Source: JANRLF01 sp033762815
GTDB taxonomy: Bacteria; Bacteroidota; Bacteroidia; Chitinophagales; CAIOSU01
Direction: 5' to 3'
DNA: 64,000 nt
Assembly (NCBI GenBank): GCA_033762815.1
Contig: JANRLF010000001.1
Location: 1 to 64,000, forward strand
Part shown: positions 55,652 through 63,404 of the stretch, one piece after another
Position numbering within the stretch: the first letter of the stretch is position 1
Layout: each line of letters starts with the position of its first letter
The notes under the pieces: model-generated
Seen by the model: only the letters and a program-made list of their open reading frames with translations
What the model was told of the DNA's origin: nothing
Databases searched by the model: none
Program-made: the position numbers and the translations under genes

Positions 55652-56215
55652 TTATTGTCCGTAAGGGGAAACGTAGGTCTTTTGGAAGGTGGTATATTCT
55701 GTTTTCTTGTAATGGTCGCCACCAAAGTACTTTAGGATAATGTCCAATTGCGGGGGCTTTTGGAAGCCTGGAATGGGTTGAATCACGTTCAATTGTTCAT
55801 CCAAAAACACTACCGTAGGGTAGCTAAGTTTACCGTTCAATAAGAAGGCAGCCAAGGCATGGTAACCCCTGTTGCGCGATGCATCGGTCACCACAAAGCT
55901 GTAATCCTTGCCATTGAAGTTGATATTGCCCGTTTGCTCGGCATTGAACTTTACCGCATAATAGTTGGCATTTACGTAGGCAATGATAGTAGGGTCTGAA
56001 AAGGTTTCCTTGTCCATCACCTTGCACCATCCGCACCAATCCGTGTACACGTCAATCATGAATTTCTTGGGCTTCTTGGCATTGCGCTTCAGTGCCTCCT
56101 CCATGGTAAGCCATTGGATGCCTTCCGGGGAGTTTTGTGCCTTCACGATGACGGGCTTAGCCAGCATCAGTATGCCCAAGAATAAGATAGAAAAAATAGG
56201 GTAGAATGGTTTCAT
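55652..56215 (-). CDS. Exported thioredoxin-like protein
   Basis: The 187 residues start with a signal peptide (ending VIVKAQ, residue 27), followed by a thioredoxin fold with the active site Cys61-Gly-Trp-Cys64 (DVYTDWCGWCKVMD). This CGWC form is typical of the DUF255/thioredoxin-7-like disulphide reductases of Bacteroidota. Later features (SYPTVVFLDEQLNVIQPIPGF) contain the cis-proline Pro of the fold. It should act in the periplasm on disulphides, with the partner unknown. It lies 65 bases after the carboxylase gene on the same strand, and co-transcription is possible. Confidence 0.88.
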   Translation of the reverse strand: MKPFYPIFSILFLGILMLAKPVIVKAQNSPEGIQWLTMEEALKRNAKKPKKFMIDVYTDWCGWCKVMDKETFSDPTIIAYVNANYYAVKFNAEQTGNINFNGKDYSFVVTDASRNRGYHALAAFLLNGKLSYPTVVFLDEQLNVIQPIPGFQKPPQLDIILKYFGGDHYKKTEYTTFQKTYVSPYGQ

Positions 56216-56279
56216 GTAGTCGCTTTGGTTATGAATAAGTCAAAAGATATTCCATTTTGGTCGATTATACAAGCGCTTT

Positions 56280-57914
56280 TTAGGTTTGTAGGGCCCCCAC
56301 ATTGTACCTTTTCTCAATAGGCGCATGGTTGGCGGCTTCTATGCCCATTGAAATGACCTTTCTGGTTTCCAGCGGGTCGATTATTTTATCCACCCATAAG
56401 CGCGCAGCGGCATAATAGGGTGTAGTTTGTTGGTCATACCTGTCCTTTATTTTGTCCAATAGGGCCTTTTCATCTTCTGCACTAATGGTTTCCCCTTTGG
56501 CCTTCATACTGGCCACCTGTATTTGCAACAGCACCTTGGCCGCTTGCTCGCCGCCCATTACGGCTATCTTGGCCGTAGGCCAAGCCACCATCAAACGGGG
56601 GTCATAGGCCTTGCCGCACATGGCATAGTTGCCCGCACCGTAGGAATTGCCTATCACTACCGTAAACTTTGGCACTACCGAATTGGCCATGGCATTCACC
56701 ATTTTCGCACCATCTTTGATGATACCGCCATGCTCCGAACGCGAACCCACCATAAAACCGGTAACATCGTGCAAGAACACAAGAGGAATTTTCTTTTGGT
56801 TGCATATCATCACAAATCGGGCGGCCTTATCCGCTGAATCGGAATAAATAACGCCACCAAACTGCATTTCGCCCTTTTTGCTTTTCACCACTTTGCGTTG
56901 GTTGGCAACAATGCCTACCGACCAACCATCAATGCGCCCATAGCCGCAAACAATGGACTTGCCATACTCCTCCTTGTACTGGGTAAACTCCGATTTATCG
57001 ACCAGCCTTTCAATGATTTCCAAGGTGTCATAAGGCTTTTTGCCACCCTCGGTATAGATGCCATAAATCTCCTTTTCGTCCTTCAAGGGCAGGGCAGGGG
57101 TTATGCGGTCGAATCCAGCCTTATCAAAACTGCCTAACTGCGATACCAGTGTGCGGATGGTGTCCAAACACTCTTGGTCGTTTTTCATCTTGTAATCGGT
57201 AACGCCCGATATTTCGCTATGCGTGGTGGCACCGCCCAAGGTTTCTTGGTCAACGTCCTCGCCAATGGCAGCTTTAACCAAGTAGGGGCCTGCCAAAAAG
57301 ATAGAACCCGTGCCTTCCACAATCAAGGCCTCATCGCTCATAATGGGTAAGTAGGCACCGCCCGCCACGCAACTGCCCATAATGGCGGCTATTTGCGGCA
57401 CGCCCATGCTGGACAAGTGTGCATTGTTGCGGAAAATACGACCAAAATGCTCCTTATCGGCAAAAATCTCTCCCTGTAAGGGAAGGAATACCCCCGCGCT
57501 ATCCACCAAGTAAATGATGGGCAGCCGGTTTTCCATGGCTATTTCCTGCGCCCTCAGGTTTTTCTTGCCCGTCATGGGGAACCAAGCACCCGCCTTCACG
57601 GTCGCGTCATTGGCCACCACAATGCATTGCCTACCTGCTATATAGCCAATGGTAACAATCACCCCCGCAGCAGGGCAACCGCCATATTCTTCATACATGT
57701 CTTGGGCGCAGAATTCGCCTATCTCCAAAGAGGGCTTCCCCTTATCGAGCAAGTATTCCACCCTTTCCCGTGCGCTCAGTTTGCCTTTTTCGTGCTGTTT
57801 CTCAATGGCTTTTTTGCCGCCGCCCAAGTAAATGGTTTCCAGTTTGCGTTTCATGCCGGACACCAGCAGCTTCATGGCGTCCTCGTTCTTGTTGAATTCC
57901 AGGTCCTGGCTCAT
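56280..57914 (-). CDS. Acyl-CoA carboxylase, carboxyltransferase subunit
   Basis: Beta subunit that transfers carboxyl from biotin to an acyl-CoA. The 544 residues contain both halves of the carboxyltransferase fold, with the acyl-CoA site around YLVDSAGVFLPLQGEIFADK and AIMGSCVAGGAYLPIMSDE and the biotin-side GSRSEHGGIIKDGAKMVNA and GNSYGAGNYAMCG. The wording of these motifs is closest to methylcrotonyl-CoA carboxylase (leucine breakdown) rather than propionyl-CoA carboxylase; this is a judgement by eye. No alpha (biotin) subunit is in the window. A TACATTTG element lies 28 bases upstream. Confidence 0.9.
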   Translation of the reverse strand: MSQDLEFNKNEDAMKLLVSGMKRKLETIYLGGGKKAIEKQHEKGKLSARERVEYLLDKGKPSLEIGEFCAQDMYEEYGGCPAAGVIVTIGYIAGRQCIVVANDATVKAGAWFPMTGKKNLRAQEIAMENRLPIIYLVDSAGVFLPLQGEIFADKEHFGRIFRNNAHLSSMGVPQIAAIMGSCVAGGAYLPIMSDEALIVEGTGSIFLAGPYLVKAAIGEDVDQETLGGATTHSEISGVTDYKMKNDQECLDTIRTLVSQLGSFDKAGFDRITPALPLKDEKEIYGIYTEGGKKPYDTLEIIERLVDKSEFTQYKEEYGKSIVCGYGRIDGWSVGIVANQRKVVKSKKGEMQFGGVIYSDSADKAARFVMICNQKKIPLVFLHDVTGFMVGSRSEHGGIIKDGAKMVNAMANSVVPKFTVVIGNSYGAGNYAMCGKAYDPRLMVAWPTAKIAVMGGEQAAKVLLQIQVASMKAKGETISAEDEKALLDKIKDRYDQQTTPYYAAARLWVDKIIDPLETRKVISMGIEAANHAPIEKRYNVGALQT

Positions 57915-57941
57915 CTAAATAATATCGTGGTAGGTGATAGG

Positions 57942-57949
57942 CAAATGTA
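57942..57949 (-). promoter_or_regulatory. Putative -7 element of the carboxylase gene
   Basis: The minus strand reads TACATTTG, a full match to TAnnTTTG, giving a leader of about 23 nt. No -33 match is visible. Confidence 0.45.
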
Positions 57950-57996
57950 GGGAATTTGTGCTTAAGTGACTAAAGTAGCCAGTGGCGGGCAACTGC

Positions 57997-58052
57997 AAAT
58001 TGCAGATTACAAATTCCAGATTCCAAATTGCAAATTACAGATTCCAGATTGC
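57997..58052. repeat. Eight 7-bp units (RATT-type) in tandem
   Basis: Four 14-bp units made of paired 7-mers such as AAATTGC, AGATTAC, AAATTCC and AGATTCC. It is non-coding, similar in style to the ATTTG runs at 374-554, and upstream of the ferredoxin promoter. Confidence 0.65.
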
Positions 58053-58128
58053 TCGTCCTTGTCTCCAGACGAGATTGCAAAGGACTATGCGTCTCAAGAC
58101 GGAACAAACCAATATGATTTTTGTCACC

Positions 58129-58157
58129 TTGTTAGCAGCTGCAAACCATTACCTTTG
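58129..58157 (+). promoter_or_regulatory. Promoter of the ferredoxin gene
   Basis: TTG at 58129-58131, an 18-nt spacer and TACCTTTG at 58150-58157. The start of transcription would fall about 3 nt before ATG 58165. This rules out the longer frame beginning at 57982. Confidence 0.65.
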
Positions 58158-58164
58158 CACCGAT

Positions 58165-58482
58165 ATGGGTTTTTTGAAAGTGAGCGACTTTTCGGGGGCT
58201 AGTGAAGCCTTGGAAATACCCGAGGGCATCAGCTTGAACCTGATGGAATTGCTGAAGGCCTGTGAATATCCGGTAGCGGGCACTTGTGGCGGTATGGGTA
58301 TCTGCGGTTCTTGCCATATCAATGTATTGAAGGGTCAAGACCAACTGCCCGAAATGGGCGACCAGGAAAGCGAAACCTTGGACACCCTGCCCGTTATTTC
58401 CGTAAGTAGCCGATTGGCTTGCCAAATACAGGTATCGCCCGCATTGGATGGCTTGGAAATACAAATTATGGAACCCGCTTAG
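58165..58482 (+). CDS. [2Fe-2S] ferredoxin, adrenodoxin type
   Basis: Small cytoplasmic electron carrier of 105 residues. The cluster ligands are Cys41, Cys47, Cys50 and Cys86, spaced Cx5Cx2Cx35C as in adrenodoxin/Fdx-type ferredoxins (TCGGMGICGSC). Such proteins serve P450s, iron-sulphur assembly or Rieske oxygenases. Which partner is used here is unknown, and the only P450 in the window is 39 kb away. The start at 58165 is set by the promoter immediately upstream; in-frame upstream codons run through the 7-bp repeat. The stop overlaps that of the COQ4-like gene by 4 bases (convergent). Confidence 0.9.
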   Translation: MGFLKVSDFSGASEALEIPEGISLNLMELLKACEYPVAGTCGGMGICGSCHINVLKGQDQLPEMGDQESETLDTLPVISVSSRLACQIQVSPALDGLEIQIMEPA

Positions 58483-59012
58483 TGCTTGTAAGCCGCCTGT
58501 ATGCGCTGTTCCAAATCGGGCTGCACGCTATCGCAAGTGATAAAGTAGCGCATGATGTCGGCATAGTTTTCCTGCAGCAAGGATTGGAAATGATAATCGC
58601 TGATGTTCCTTGCCCTTCGGCCCCTGCGGAATGCCACCTGGAACACCGACCAATAATCCGGTAACAACAAGCAGGAACCCGCCGCCAATAGATTGAACAA
58701 CGACCGCTTGCCGTTGCCCAGCAAGAACACCTGCAAGGCCACTTCGTCCACCGTATCGGTGCCATAAGCGGTAAGCACATGGAATACGTCGTGCCTTTCT
58801 ACCTTGGGAATGGGCTCCAAGTGATTGCTTTGCAGAAAGCTGCCAATCCTTCTGCCCAAAGAGCCCGGAGGATAGGCCAGTAAGTCGCTGGTTGTTAGTT
58901 TCCATGCGCCCCGATGGAAGTGGAGGCAGCTATGCATGGCAAGCATCTTATCCAGTGTCCAAAAGATGAGTTTCCCTCTTAGGACTGGTTGGTGGGGATA
59001 AGCTATCTGCAT
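58479..59012 (-). CDS. COQ4-like protein
   Basis: The 177-residue product contains HDVFHVLTAYGTDTVDE, an exact HDxxHx11E zinc motif of the COQ4 family, followed by VALQVFLLGNGK. In eukaryotes COQ4 works in ubiquinone synthesis. This bacterium appears to make menaquinone (ubiE/menG in the window), so the role must be different or broader. ATG 59012 is chosen rather than the longer frame to 59099, because a TAACTTTG promoter element at 59045-59052 lies in that extension. The arsR promoter lies back to back with it. Confidence 0.8.
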   Translation of the reverse strand: MQIAYPHQPVLRGKLIFWTLDKMLAMHSCLHFHRGAWKLTTSDLLAYPPGSLGRRIGSFLQSNHLEPIPKVERHDVFHVLTAYGTDTVDEVALQVFLLGNGKRSLFNLLAAGSCLLLPDYWSVFQVAFRRGRRARNISDYHFQSLLQENYADIMRYFITCDSVQPDLEQRIQAAYKH

Positions 59013-59044
59013 ACTTTTTCTGTTTTTAAAAGCACTTTGAAATT

Positions 59045-59052
59045 CAAAGTTA
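59045..59052 (-). promoter_or_regulatory. Putative -7 element of the COQ4-like gene
   Basis: The minus strand reads TAACTTTG, a full consensus match, 33 bases before ATG 59012. The -33 is not clear. Confidence 0.45.
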
Positions 59053-59092
59053 ATAACGAAAGCTAAGAATTGATATTGTGGCGAAAGAAATA

Positions 59093-59124
59093 TTTGCATG
59101 TTGGAACATTAATCGATACATTTG
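59093..59124 (+). promoter_or_regulatory. Promoter and possible operator of arsR
   Basis: TTTG at 59093-59096, a 20-nt spacer and TACATTTG at 59117-59124. An imperfect inverted repeat ATCGATA-N10-TATCAAT (59112-59135, one mismatch) straddles the -7 element. This is a reasonable site for autoregulation by the ArsR protein (inference). Confidence 0.6.
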
Positions 59125-59140
59125 CATTTATCAATAGGTT

Positions 59141-59434
59141 ATGAGCGAATTGACTTGGAAACAGGTAGAGAAAATATCTAAGGCCTTGGGCGATACCAAC
59201 AGGCTGAAGATACTGCACCATATCTCCAAAAAAGGGGGCTGTGGCCAATGTGCGGAAATCAACGAAGTAATCGATTTGGCGCAGCCGTCCATTAGCCACC
59301 ACATCAAGATACTGATTGAAGCTGGACTGGTAGAATCAGAAAAGGAGGGTAGGAACCAAAAATATACCTTGAACGAAAACGTCTTGAAAACTTATACGGA
59401 AACCATTTCCCGCCTTTCGGCCAGTGTTGGCTGA
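59141..59434 (+). CDS. ArsR/SmtB-family transcriptional regulator
   Basis: The 97-residue winged-helix repressor has KALGDTNRLKILHHI, the recognition region IDLAQPSISHHIKILIEAGLV and the wing SEKEGRNQKYTL. A Cys34-x-x-Cys37 pair (CGQC) is placed as in redox- or metal-sensing members, but the classic ELCVCDL metal box is not present. It directly precedes the old yellow enzyme gene (55 bases), so it probably controls that gene in response to an electrophile, metal or oxidant. The promoter carries a candidate operator. Confidence 0.9.
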   Translation: MSELTWKQVEKISKALGDTNRLKILHHISKKGGCGQCAEINEVIDLAQPSISHHIKILIEAGLVESEKEGRNQKYTLNENVLKTYTETISRLSASVG

Positions 59435-59489
59435 TTTTTTTTTGGAAAACCCATCGAAATATTTAAATCAATAGATAAAATGTAACAAC

Positions 59490-60593
59490 ATGAAAAACCA
59501 ACCCGCTTTCAGCCCTTACCAAATGGGCAACATTCAATTGAACAACCGCATTGTAATGGCCCCTATGACGCGCTCAAGGGCAATAGGCAATGTGCCCAAT
59601 GACTTGATGGCCGATTTTTATGCAGCACGGGCCTCAGCCGGCCTATTGATTACCGAAGGTACCAGTCCTTCAAAGAACGGCTTGGGCTACGCCCGCATAC
59701 CCGGTATATTTAGCCAAGAGCAAGTGGCAGGATGGAAGAAAGTGACCGATGCCGTGCACGCCAAAGGAGGCAAAATCTTTCTACAAGTGATGCATACCGG
59801 CAGGGTGACTCATCCCTTGAACTTGCCAGCGGGGGGACGAGTTTTAGCCCCTTCCGCCATAGCAGCCAAGGGCGAAATGTGGACAGATGCGCAAGGCATG
59901 CAGGCCCAGCCCGTACCACATGCATTCACTAAGTCAGAATTGGCCGAAACCAAGCAGGAGTATGTAGATGCCGCCAAAAATGCCGTTGCCGCAAGCTTTG
60001 ATGGTATAGAGCTGCACGGTGCCAATGGTTATTTATTGGAGCAATTCTTATCTCCTTTCAGCAATACCCGTGGCGATGAATATGGTGGCAGCATTGAAAA
60101 CCGCGCCCGCTTTGTAATTGAGGTGGCCCAAGCTGCCGCAGATGCCATTGGAAAGGAAAAGGTGGCCATTCGTGTTTCGCCGTACGGGGTATATAACGAT
60201 ATGCCTTTGTATGAGGAAATCGACCAAACCTATACTTACTTGGCGGAGCAATTGAATCGTATCGGCATAGCCTACATCCACATTGTTGACCACAGCAGCC
60301 AGGGTGCGCCTGAAGTACCTTGGAGCATCAAGCAGGCCATTCGTAAGGCTTTCAAAAACACCTTGATACTGTCAGGGGGTTATGATTTGGAAAGGGCCAA
60401 TGCGGACATTGATAGCGGTGCCGCCGATTTGGTAGCTTTTGGCAGACCGTTCATAAATAATCCTGATTTGATTGCGCGCTTCCAAAACGGATGGCCGCTC
60501 AATACCGAAATGGATTTCAGTACCTTCTACACTCCAGGCGAAAAAGGCTATACGGACTATCCCGTGTACCAGCCTGAAAGTGCCACTGCATAA
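59490..60593 (+). CDS. Old yellow enzyme family alkene reductase
   Basis: FMN-dependent ene-reductase of 367 residues that reduces activated C=C bonds (and often nitro compounds) with NAD(P)H. The substrate-binding His176 and Asn179 and the proton donor Tyr181 are in ELHGANGYLLEQF, followed by SPFSNTRGDEYGGSIENR. The FMN region LQVMHTGRVTHP and the C-terminal VAFGRPFINNPDL are standard. Relatives are NemA and YqjM-like enzymes. Together with the ArsR gene it forms a small detoxification unit. A strong terminator follows. Confidence 0.93.
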   Translation: MKNQPAFSPYQMGNIQLNNRIVMAPMTRSRAIGNVPNDLMADFYAARASAGLLITEGTSPSKNGLGYARIPGIFSQEQVAGWKKVTDAVHAKGGKIFLQVMHTGRVTHPLNLPAGGRVLAPSAIAAKGEMWTDAQGMQAQPVPHAFTKSELAETKQEYVDAAKNAVAASFDGIELHGANGYLLEQFLSPFSNTRGDEYGGSIENRARFVIEVAQAAADAIGKEKVAIRVSPYGVYNDMPLYEEIDQTYTYLAEQLNRIGIAYIHIVDHSSQGAPEVPWSIKQAIRKAFKNTLILSGGYDLERANADIDSGAADLVAFGRPFINNPDLIARFQNGWPLNTEMDFSTFYTPGEKGYTDYPVYQPESATA

Positions 60594-60608
60594 GTTTTGG
60601 TTGGTAAG

Positions 60609-60647
60609 TAAGGCAAGCACTTTTAGGGGGCTTGCCTTATTTTTTTG
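60609..60647 (+). terminator. Rho-independent terminator of the arsR-OYE unit
   Basis: TAAGGCAAGC (60609-60618), a loop of 11 nt, GCTTGCCTTA (60630-60639), then a T run to 60646. The 10-bp stem is perfect. Confidence 0.9.
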
Positions 60648-60677
60648 CTTCCCTTTTTCAGGTAAGTAAAAAATCCC

Positions 60678-60685
60678 TACCTTTG
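60678..60685 (+). promoter_or_regulatory. -7 promoter element of the SRP RNA gene
   Basis: TACCTTTG, 6 bases before the GGGCAAGG that opens the RNA. The position agrees with transcription starting at about 60691-60692. Confidence 0.65.
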
Positions 60686-60691
60686 CCGTCC

Positions 60692-60786
60692 GGGCAAGGC
60701 TTATACGACCAGCTCCTGCTGAATCCCCCCAGATCTTGATCGAAGCAAGGGTAGGCGGTTGAGCGGTGCGATGTAGGTCCTTGCCT
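60692..60786 (+). ncRNA. ffs: Small signal recognition particle RNA (4.5S type)
   Basis: An RNA of about 95 nt closed by GGGCAAGG (60692-60699) pairing with CCTTGCC (60779-60785), followed by a T run that ends transcription. The conserved domain IV is recognisable: CCCCCCAG (60725-60732) opposite AAGCAAGGG (60743-60751), the Ffh-binding internal loop. Inner pairings include GCTC with GAGC and CTGCT with GGCGG. It scaffolds Ffh for co-translational membrane targeting. The apical 10 nt between CAGA and AGCA read TCTTGATCGA, so the usual GGAA/GNRA tetraloop is absent. It has its own TACCTTTG promoter. Confidence 0.85.
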
Positions 60787-60856
60787 TTTTTTATTTCCCC
60801 AACTTTACAATTTTGCCACTTTCGCTGCGTCAGCAGTATTACTATCCCGAATTTGC

Positions 60857-60864
60857 TAACTTTG
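60857..60864 (+). promoter_or_regulatory. Putative -7 element of the DedA gene
   Basis: TAACTTTG, a full consensus match, 32 bases before ATG 60897. A short GGGT-C-ACCC hairpin (60873-60881) lies in the leader. Confidence 0.5.
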
Positions 60865-60896
60865 CGGCGCGCGGGTCACCCGACCAATAGGCTCTG

Positions 60897-61541
60897 ATGC
60901 AGGAAACACTCGAATTTTTACTGAAGTTTACCAACCCTGAGTTTGTTATCCAGTACGGCGGGCTAACGTTGCTGCTGACTATCGTATTTATTGAGTCGGG
61001 GCTTTTCTTCGGTTTTTTCCTGCCCGGCGACTCGCTGTTGTTCACGGCAGGTCTGCTTACCAGTACCGGCCACCTGCATACCCCTATCTATTTCCTGTTG
61101 CTATACATTATGCTGGCCTGTACGGTGGGTTCGCTGGTGGGCTATCTTTTCGGCTTCCGCATGGGCACCTATCTCGACCATAAAAAGGATACCCTCTTTT
61201 TCAAGAAAAAGCATATCAACCTTACGCGGGGCTTCTACGAAAAGCACGACCGCATGACCTTTGTCGTGGGCCGTTTCCTGCCCATCATCCGCACCTTTGT
61301 GCCCATTATTGCAGGCATGATACGCATGGAGTGGCACCGCTTCATGTTCCTTAATGTATTGGGCTGTGTATGTTGGGTCAGTGTGATGGTGCTATCGGGC
61401 TTTTTCTTGGGCCAAATTTTCCCCGGCATCATCCATTACCTGGAGTATATCGTCATTGCCCTTGTGGTCATTACCATCATACCTGTTATCCGTACCTACC
61501 TGCGCGAGCGCAAACGCTTAAAGCAGTTGCCGGAGGAGTGA
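60897..61541 (+). CDS. DedA-family membrane protein
   Basis: Inner-membrane protein of 214 residues with about five hydrophobic segments. DedA (VTT) family marks are the FFLPGDSLLFTAG re-entrant loop near residue 40 and GRFLPIIRTFVPIIAGMIRM near 125-145, with the conserved Arg and Pro residues. DedA proteins act as lipid flippases or transporters (undecaprenyl phosphate and phosphatidylethanolamine in characterised cases) and support envelope integrity. The substrate here is not determinable. It abuts the Fic gene tail to tail without a gap. Confidence 0.92.
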   Translation: MQETLEFLLKFTNPEFVIQYGGLTLLLTIVFIESGLFFGFFLPGDSLLFTAGLLTSTGHLHTPIYFLLLYIMLACTVGSLVGYLFGFRMGTYLDHKKDTLFFKKKHINLTRGFYEKHDRMTFVVGRFLPIIRTFVPIIAGMIRMEWHRFMFLNVLGCVCWVSVMVLSGFFLGQIFPGIIHYLEYIVIALVVITIIPVIRTYLRERKRLKQLPEE

Positions 61542-62324
61542 TTATCGGTAGCTTTGTAACGCGGTAGGCAACATCAGCAGAAAGGGCAAGCACCGTTCCC
61601 AGTGCAAGGCATAATAATTGTATCCTAAAGCAATATGTTGATAGTAGGCGGGCCGATGGTCCCAATAATATTTTTCGGTATTGATGCCCCAAGCTCCATA
61701 GCCCAATTTGGAGGCGATAAACCACTTTTCCAATAGCCTGGCCGCCCTACCATTGCCATCGGCAAAGGGGTGTATCATGGCTATCCATAAGTGTATCATC
61801 GAAGCATAATAACAGGTTGCTTCAAAACTCAATTCCAATCTGCCCAATTCAGCAATGTCATGGAACAATTTGGCCATCTCTTGCCCTACCAAATCGGCCT
61901 CTACTGCCATATACACGGGCCTGCCCGATATGCTGTCGAATACCCCAATGGGTCCTTTTCGGTATTTGCCCTGCTCCCTTTTTTTTAGCAAGGTGTTCGA
62001 TAATACTCTGTGCGCCTGTAGAAAGTTGGCCAAGGATATCCCGTTCAGAGAGGCGTAACGATAGGCCGTCACCAAATCCTCTATTTCCTTCATTTCCTTG
62101 CTTTGCTTGGGCTTCTGCCTGTTGCGCATGAAGCTGTTGATGTCCAAACTATTGCCCTCAATTTTTGCGGAATATAAGGAGGAGGCAATGACGTAATGCT
62201 CAAAATCGGGCAAAGAAGTAGCGCCTGAGTAGGCTAAAGGCATTAAATCGATGCCCGATGTCTTTAGCTGGGCCAGGTAAGCGGGCAGCCATTCATCGGA
62301 AATCATTTGCCAAGGTGTTTCCAT
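61542..62324 (-). CDS. Fic-domain protein (predicted AMP-transferase), self-inhibited class II
   Basis: The 260 residues contain the complete Fic motif HPFADGNGR at 185-193, with His185 catalytic. Fic enzymes move AMP or another nucleotide part onto target hydroxyls. An N-terminal inhibitory motif SAKIEGN (52-58, Glu56) matches the class II [S/T]xxxE[G/N] pattern, in which the helix blocks ATP binding until released. The C-terminal extension may bind DNA or partners but shows no clear motif. Targets cannot be read from sequence. It is a single gene, convergent with DedA. Confidence 0.92.
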   Translation of the reverse strand: METPWQMISDEWLPAYLAQLKTSGIDLMPLAYSGATSLPDFEHYVIASSLYSAKIEGNSLDINSFMRNRQKPKQSKEMKEIEDLVTAYRYASLNGISLANFLQAHRVLSNTLLKKREQGKYRKGPIGVFDSISGRPVYMAVEADLVGQEMAKLFHDIAELGRLELSFEATCYYASMIHLWIAMIHPFADGNGRAARLLEKWFIASKLGYGAWGINTEKYYWDHRPAYYQHIALGYNYYALHWERCLPFLLMLPTALQSYR

Positions 62325-62408
62325 GTCGTAAACATAATCAATAGTTCAACATACTGGGTAAATGCTTAAGGGGGCTTTCCCCAACTCTATGGTGACCCAT
62401 GCTGCTTT

Positions 62409-62441
62409 TTTGGGGCTTAGATGATGTATACCCTATCTTTG
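62409..62441 (+). promoter_or_regulatory. Promoter of the UbiA-like gene
   Basis: TTTG at 62409-62412, a 21-nt spacer and TATCTTTG at 62434-62441, with the ATG only 5 bases later (62446). Transcription should start at or next to the start codon. Confidence 0.7.
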
Positions 62442-62445
62442 CCCC

Positions 62446-63309
62446 ATGCAACTGTGGCTGCCCTTGCGCTTGCTGGTCAATAGCAACCTGTTTATTTCCA
62501 TCTGCGCCCTGTGCATGGTGTGGGTCACTTACCTGCAACTGGAACTGTCCATTGTGTGGTGGCCCCTGCCCGTTTTTGTGTTTTTTGCCACTCTGTTCAT
62601 CTACAACTGGCACCGACTGCTCAGCATGGACAAGCGTGCCCAGTACGGGCAGCCCGGCATGCACCACTGGATATTGGCCCACCGCCGCTCGGCCATTATC
62701 CCCATTGCCAGCAGTGCTTTGGTCATGGCTATTGGCTTTTGGTACCTCAATACCCGTATACAGCTCTGCCTGGCCCTGTTGGGCATATTGGCCATGGCCT
62801 ATGCCGTGCCCGTGCTGCGCTGGCGGCAGGGCCTTATCAAGTTGCGCGATATCGGTATCTTCAAGCCCTTCCTGCTGGCCAGCGTGTGGACGGGCGCCAC
62901 CGCCCTGTTGCCCATGCTGGAACTTAATGCGCCCTTAAGCCGGGAGTGGCTGTTGCTGCTTGCCCAACGCTGGTTTTTCATGGCGGCCCTCTGCATCCCT
63001 TTCGATGTGAAGGACATGGCCTACGACCGCGCCACCATGCATTCGCCTACCTTGCCCATCCGCCTGGGTCTGGCGAAAACCAAGGCCATTGCCGTTGTCT
63101 TATTGGCGGGCTACCTGTTCATAGCCTTTGTAAGGATAGGCTGTCAGCCCGCCCTGCTGGGCTATGCCCTCAGCTTTGTGTACGTGCTCTTCCTCCTGCT
63201 GCGCAACAAAACCACCGACCCCGAGCACTACTACACCTTCTGGCTCGACGGGGCTATGATTTTGCAGTTGGTGGGGGTGGGTGGTTATTTCCTGAAAATA
63301 GTTTGGTAA
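62446..63309 (+). CDS. Divergent UbiA-like membrane protein
   Basis: The 287-residue product has about eight hydrophobic helices. Its layout resembles UbiA prenyltransferases, with a second aspartate-rich motif DVKDMAYD at 187-194. The first motif (NDxxDxxxD in active enzymes) reads YNWHRLLSMD at 53-62, so the prenyl-diphosphate site looks altered and the activity is uncertain. GC content is high (about 63% in the middle of the gene) compared with the next gene. The mRNA is probably leaderless. It could be a lipid-modifying enzyme or a non-catalytic relative. Confidence 0.65.
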   Translation: MQLWLPLRLLVNSNLFISICALCMVWVTYLQLELSIVWWPLPVFVFFATLFIYNWHRLLSMDKRAQYGQPGMHHWILAHRRSAIIPIASSALVMAIGFWYLNTRIQLCLALLGILAMAYAVPVLRWRQGLIKLRDIGIFKPFLLASVWTGATALLPMLELNAPLSREWLLLLAQRWFFMAALCIPFDVKDMAYDRATMHSPTLPIRLGLAKTKAIAVVLLAGYLFIAFVRIGCQPALLGYALSFVYVLFLLLRNKTTDPEHYYTFWLDGAMILQLVGVGGYFLKIVW

Positions 63310-63404
63310 TGGTAATTATCAATAGTTTTAACGAAGCTATTTTATTGCTTCTATTTAACCAGAATCATCAAATAATATTTAGATAGTTTTTTTATATTTC
63401 GCCA

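Noticed and set aside
57982..58164. N-terminal extension of the ferredoxin
   Set aside because: The codons run through the 7-bp tandem repeat and the promoter, so they should not be in the mRNA.
59013..59099. N-terminal extension of the COQ4-like protein
   Set aside because: It contains a TAACTTTG promoter element, and the residues have no counterpart in the family.
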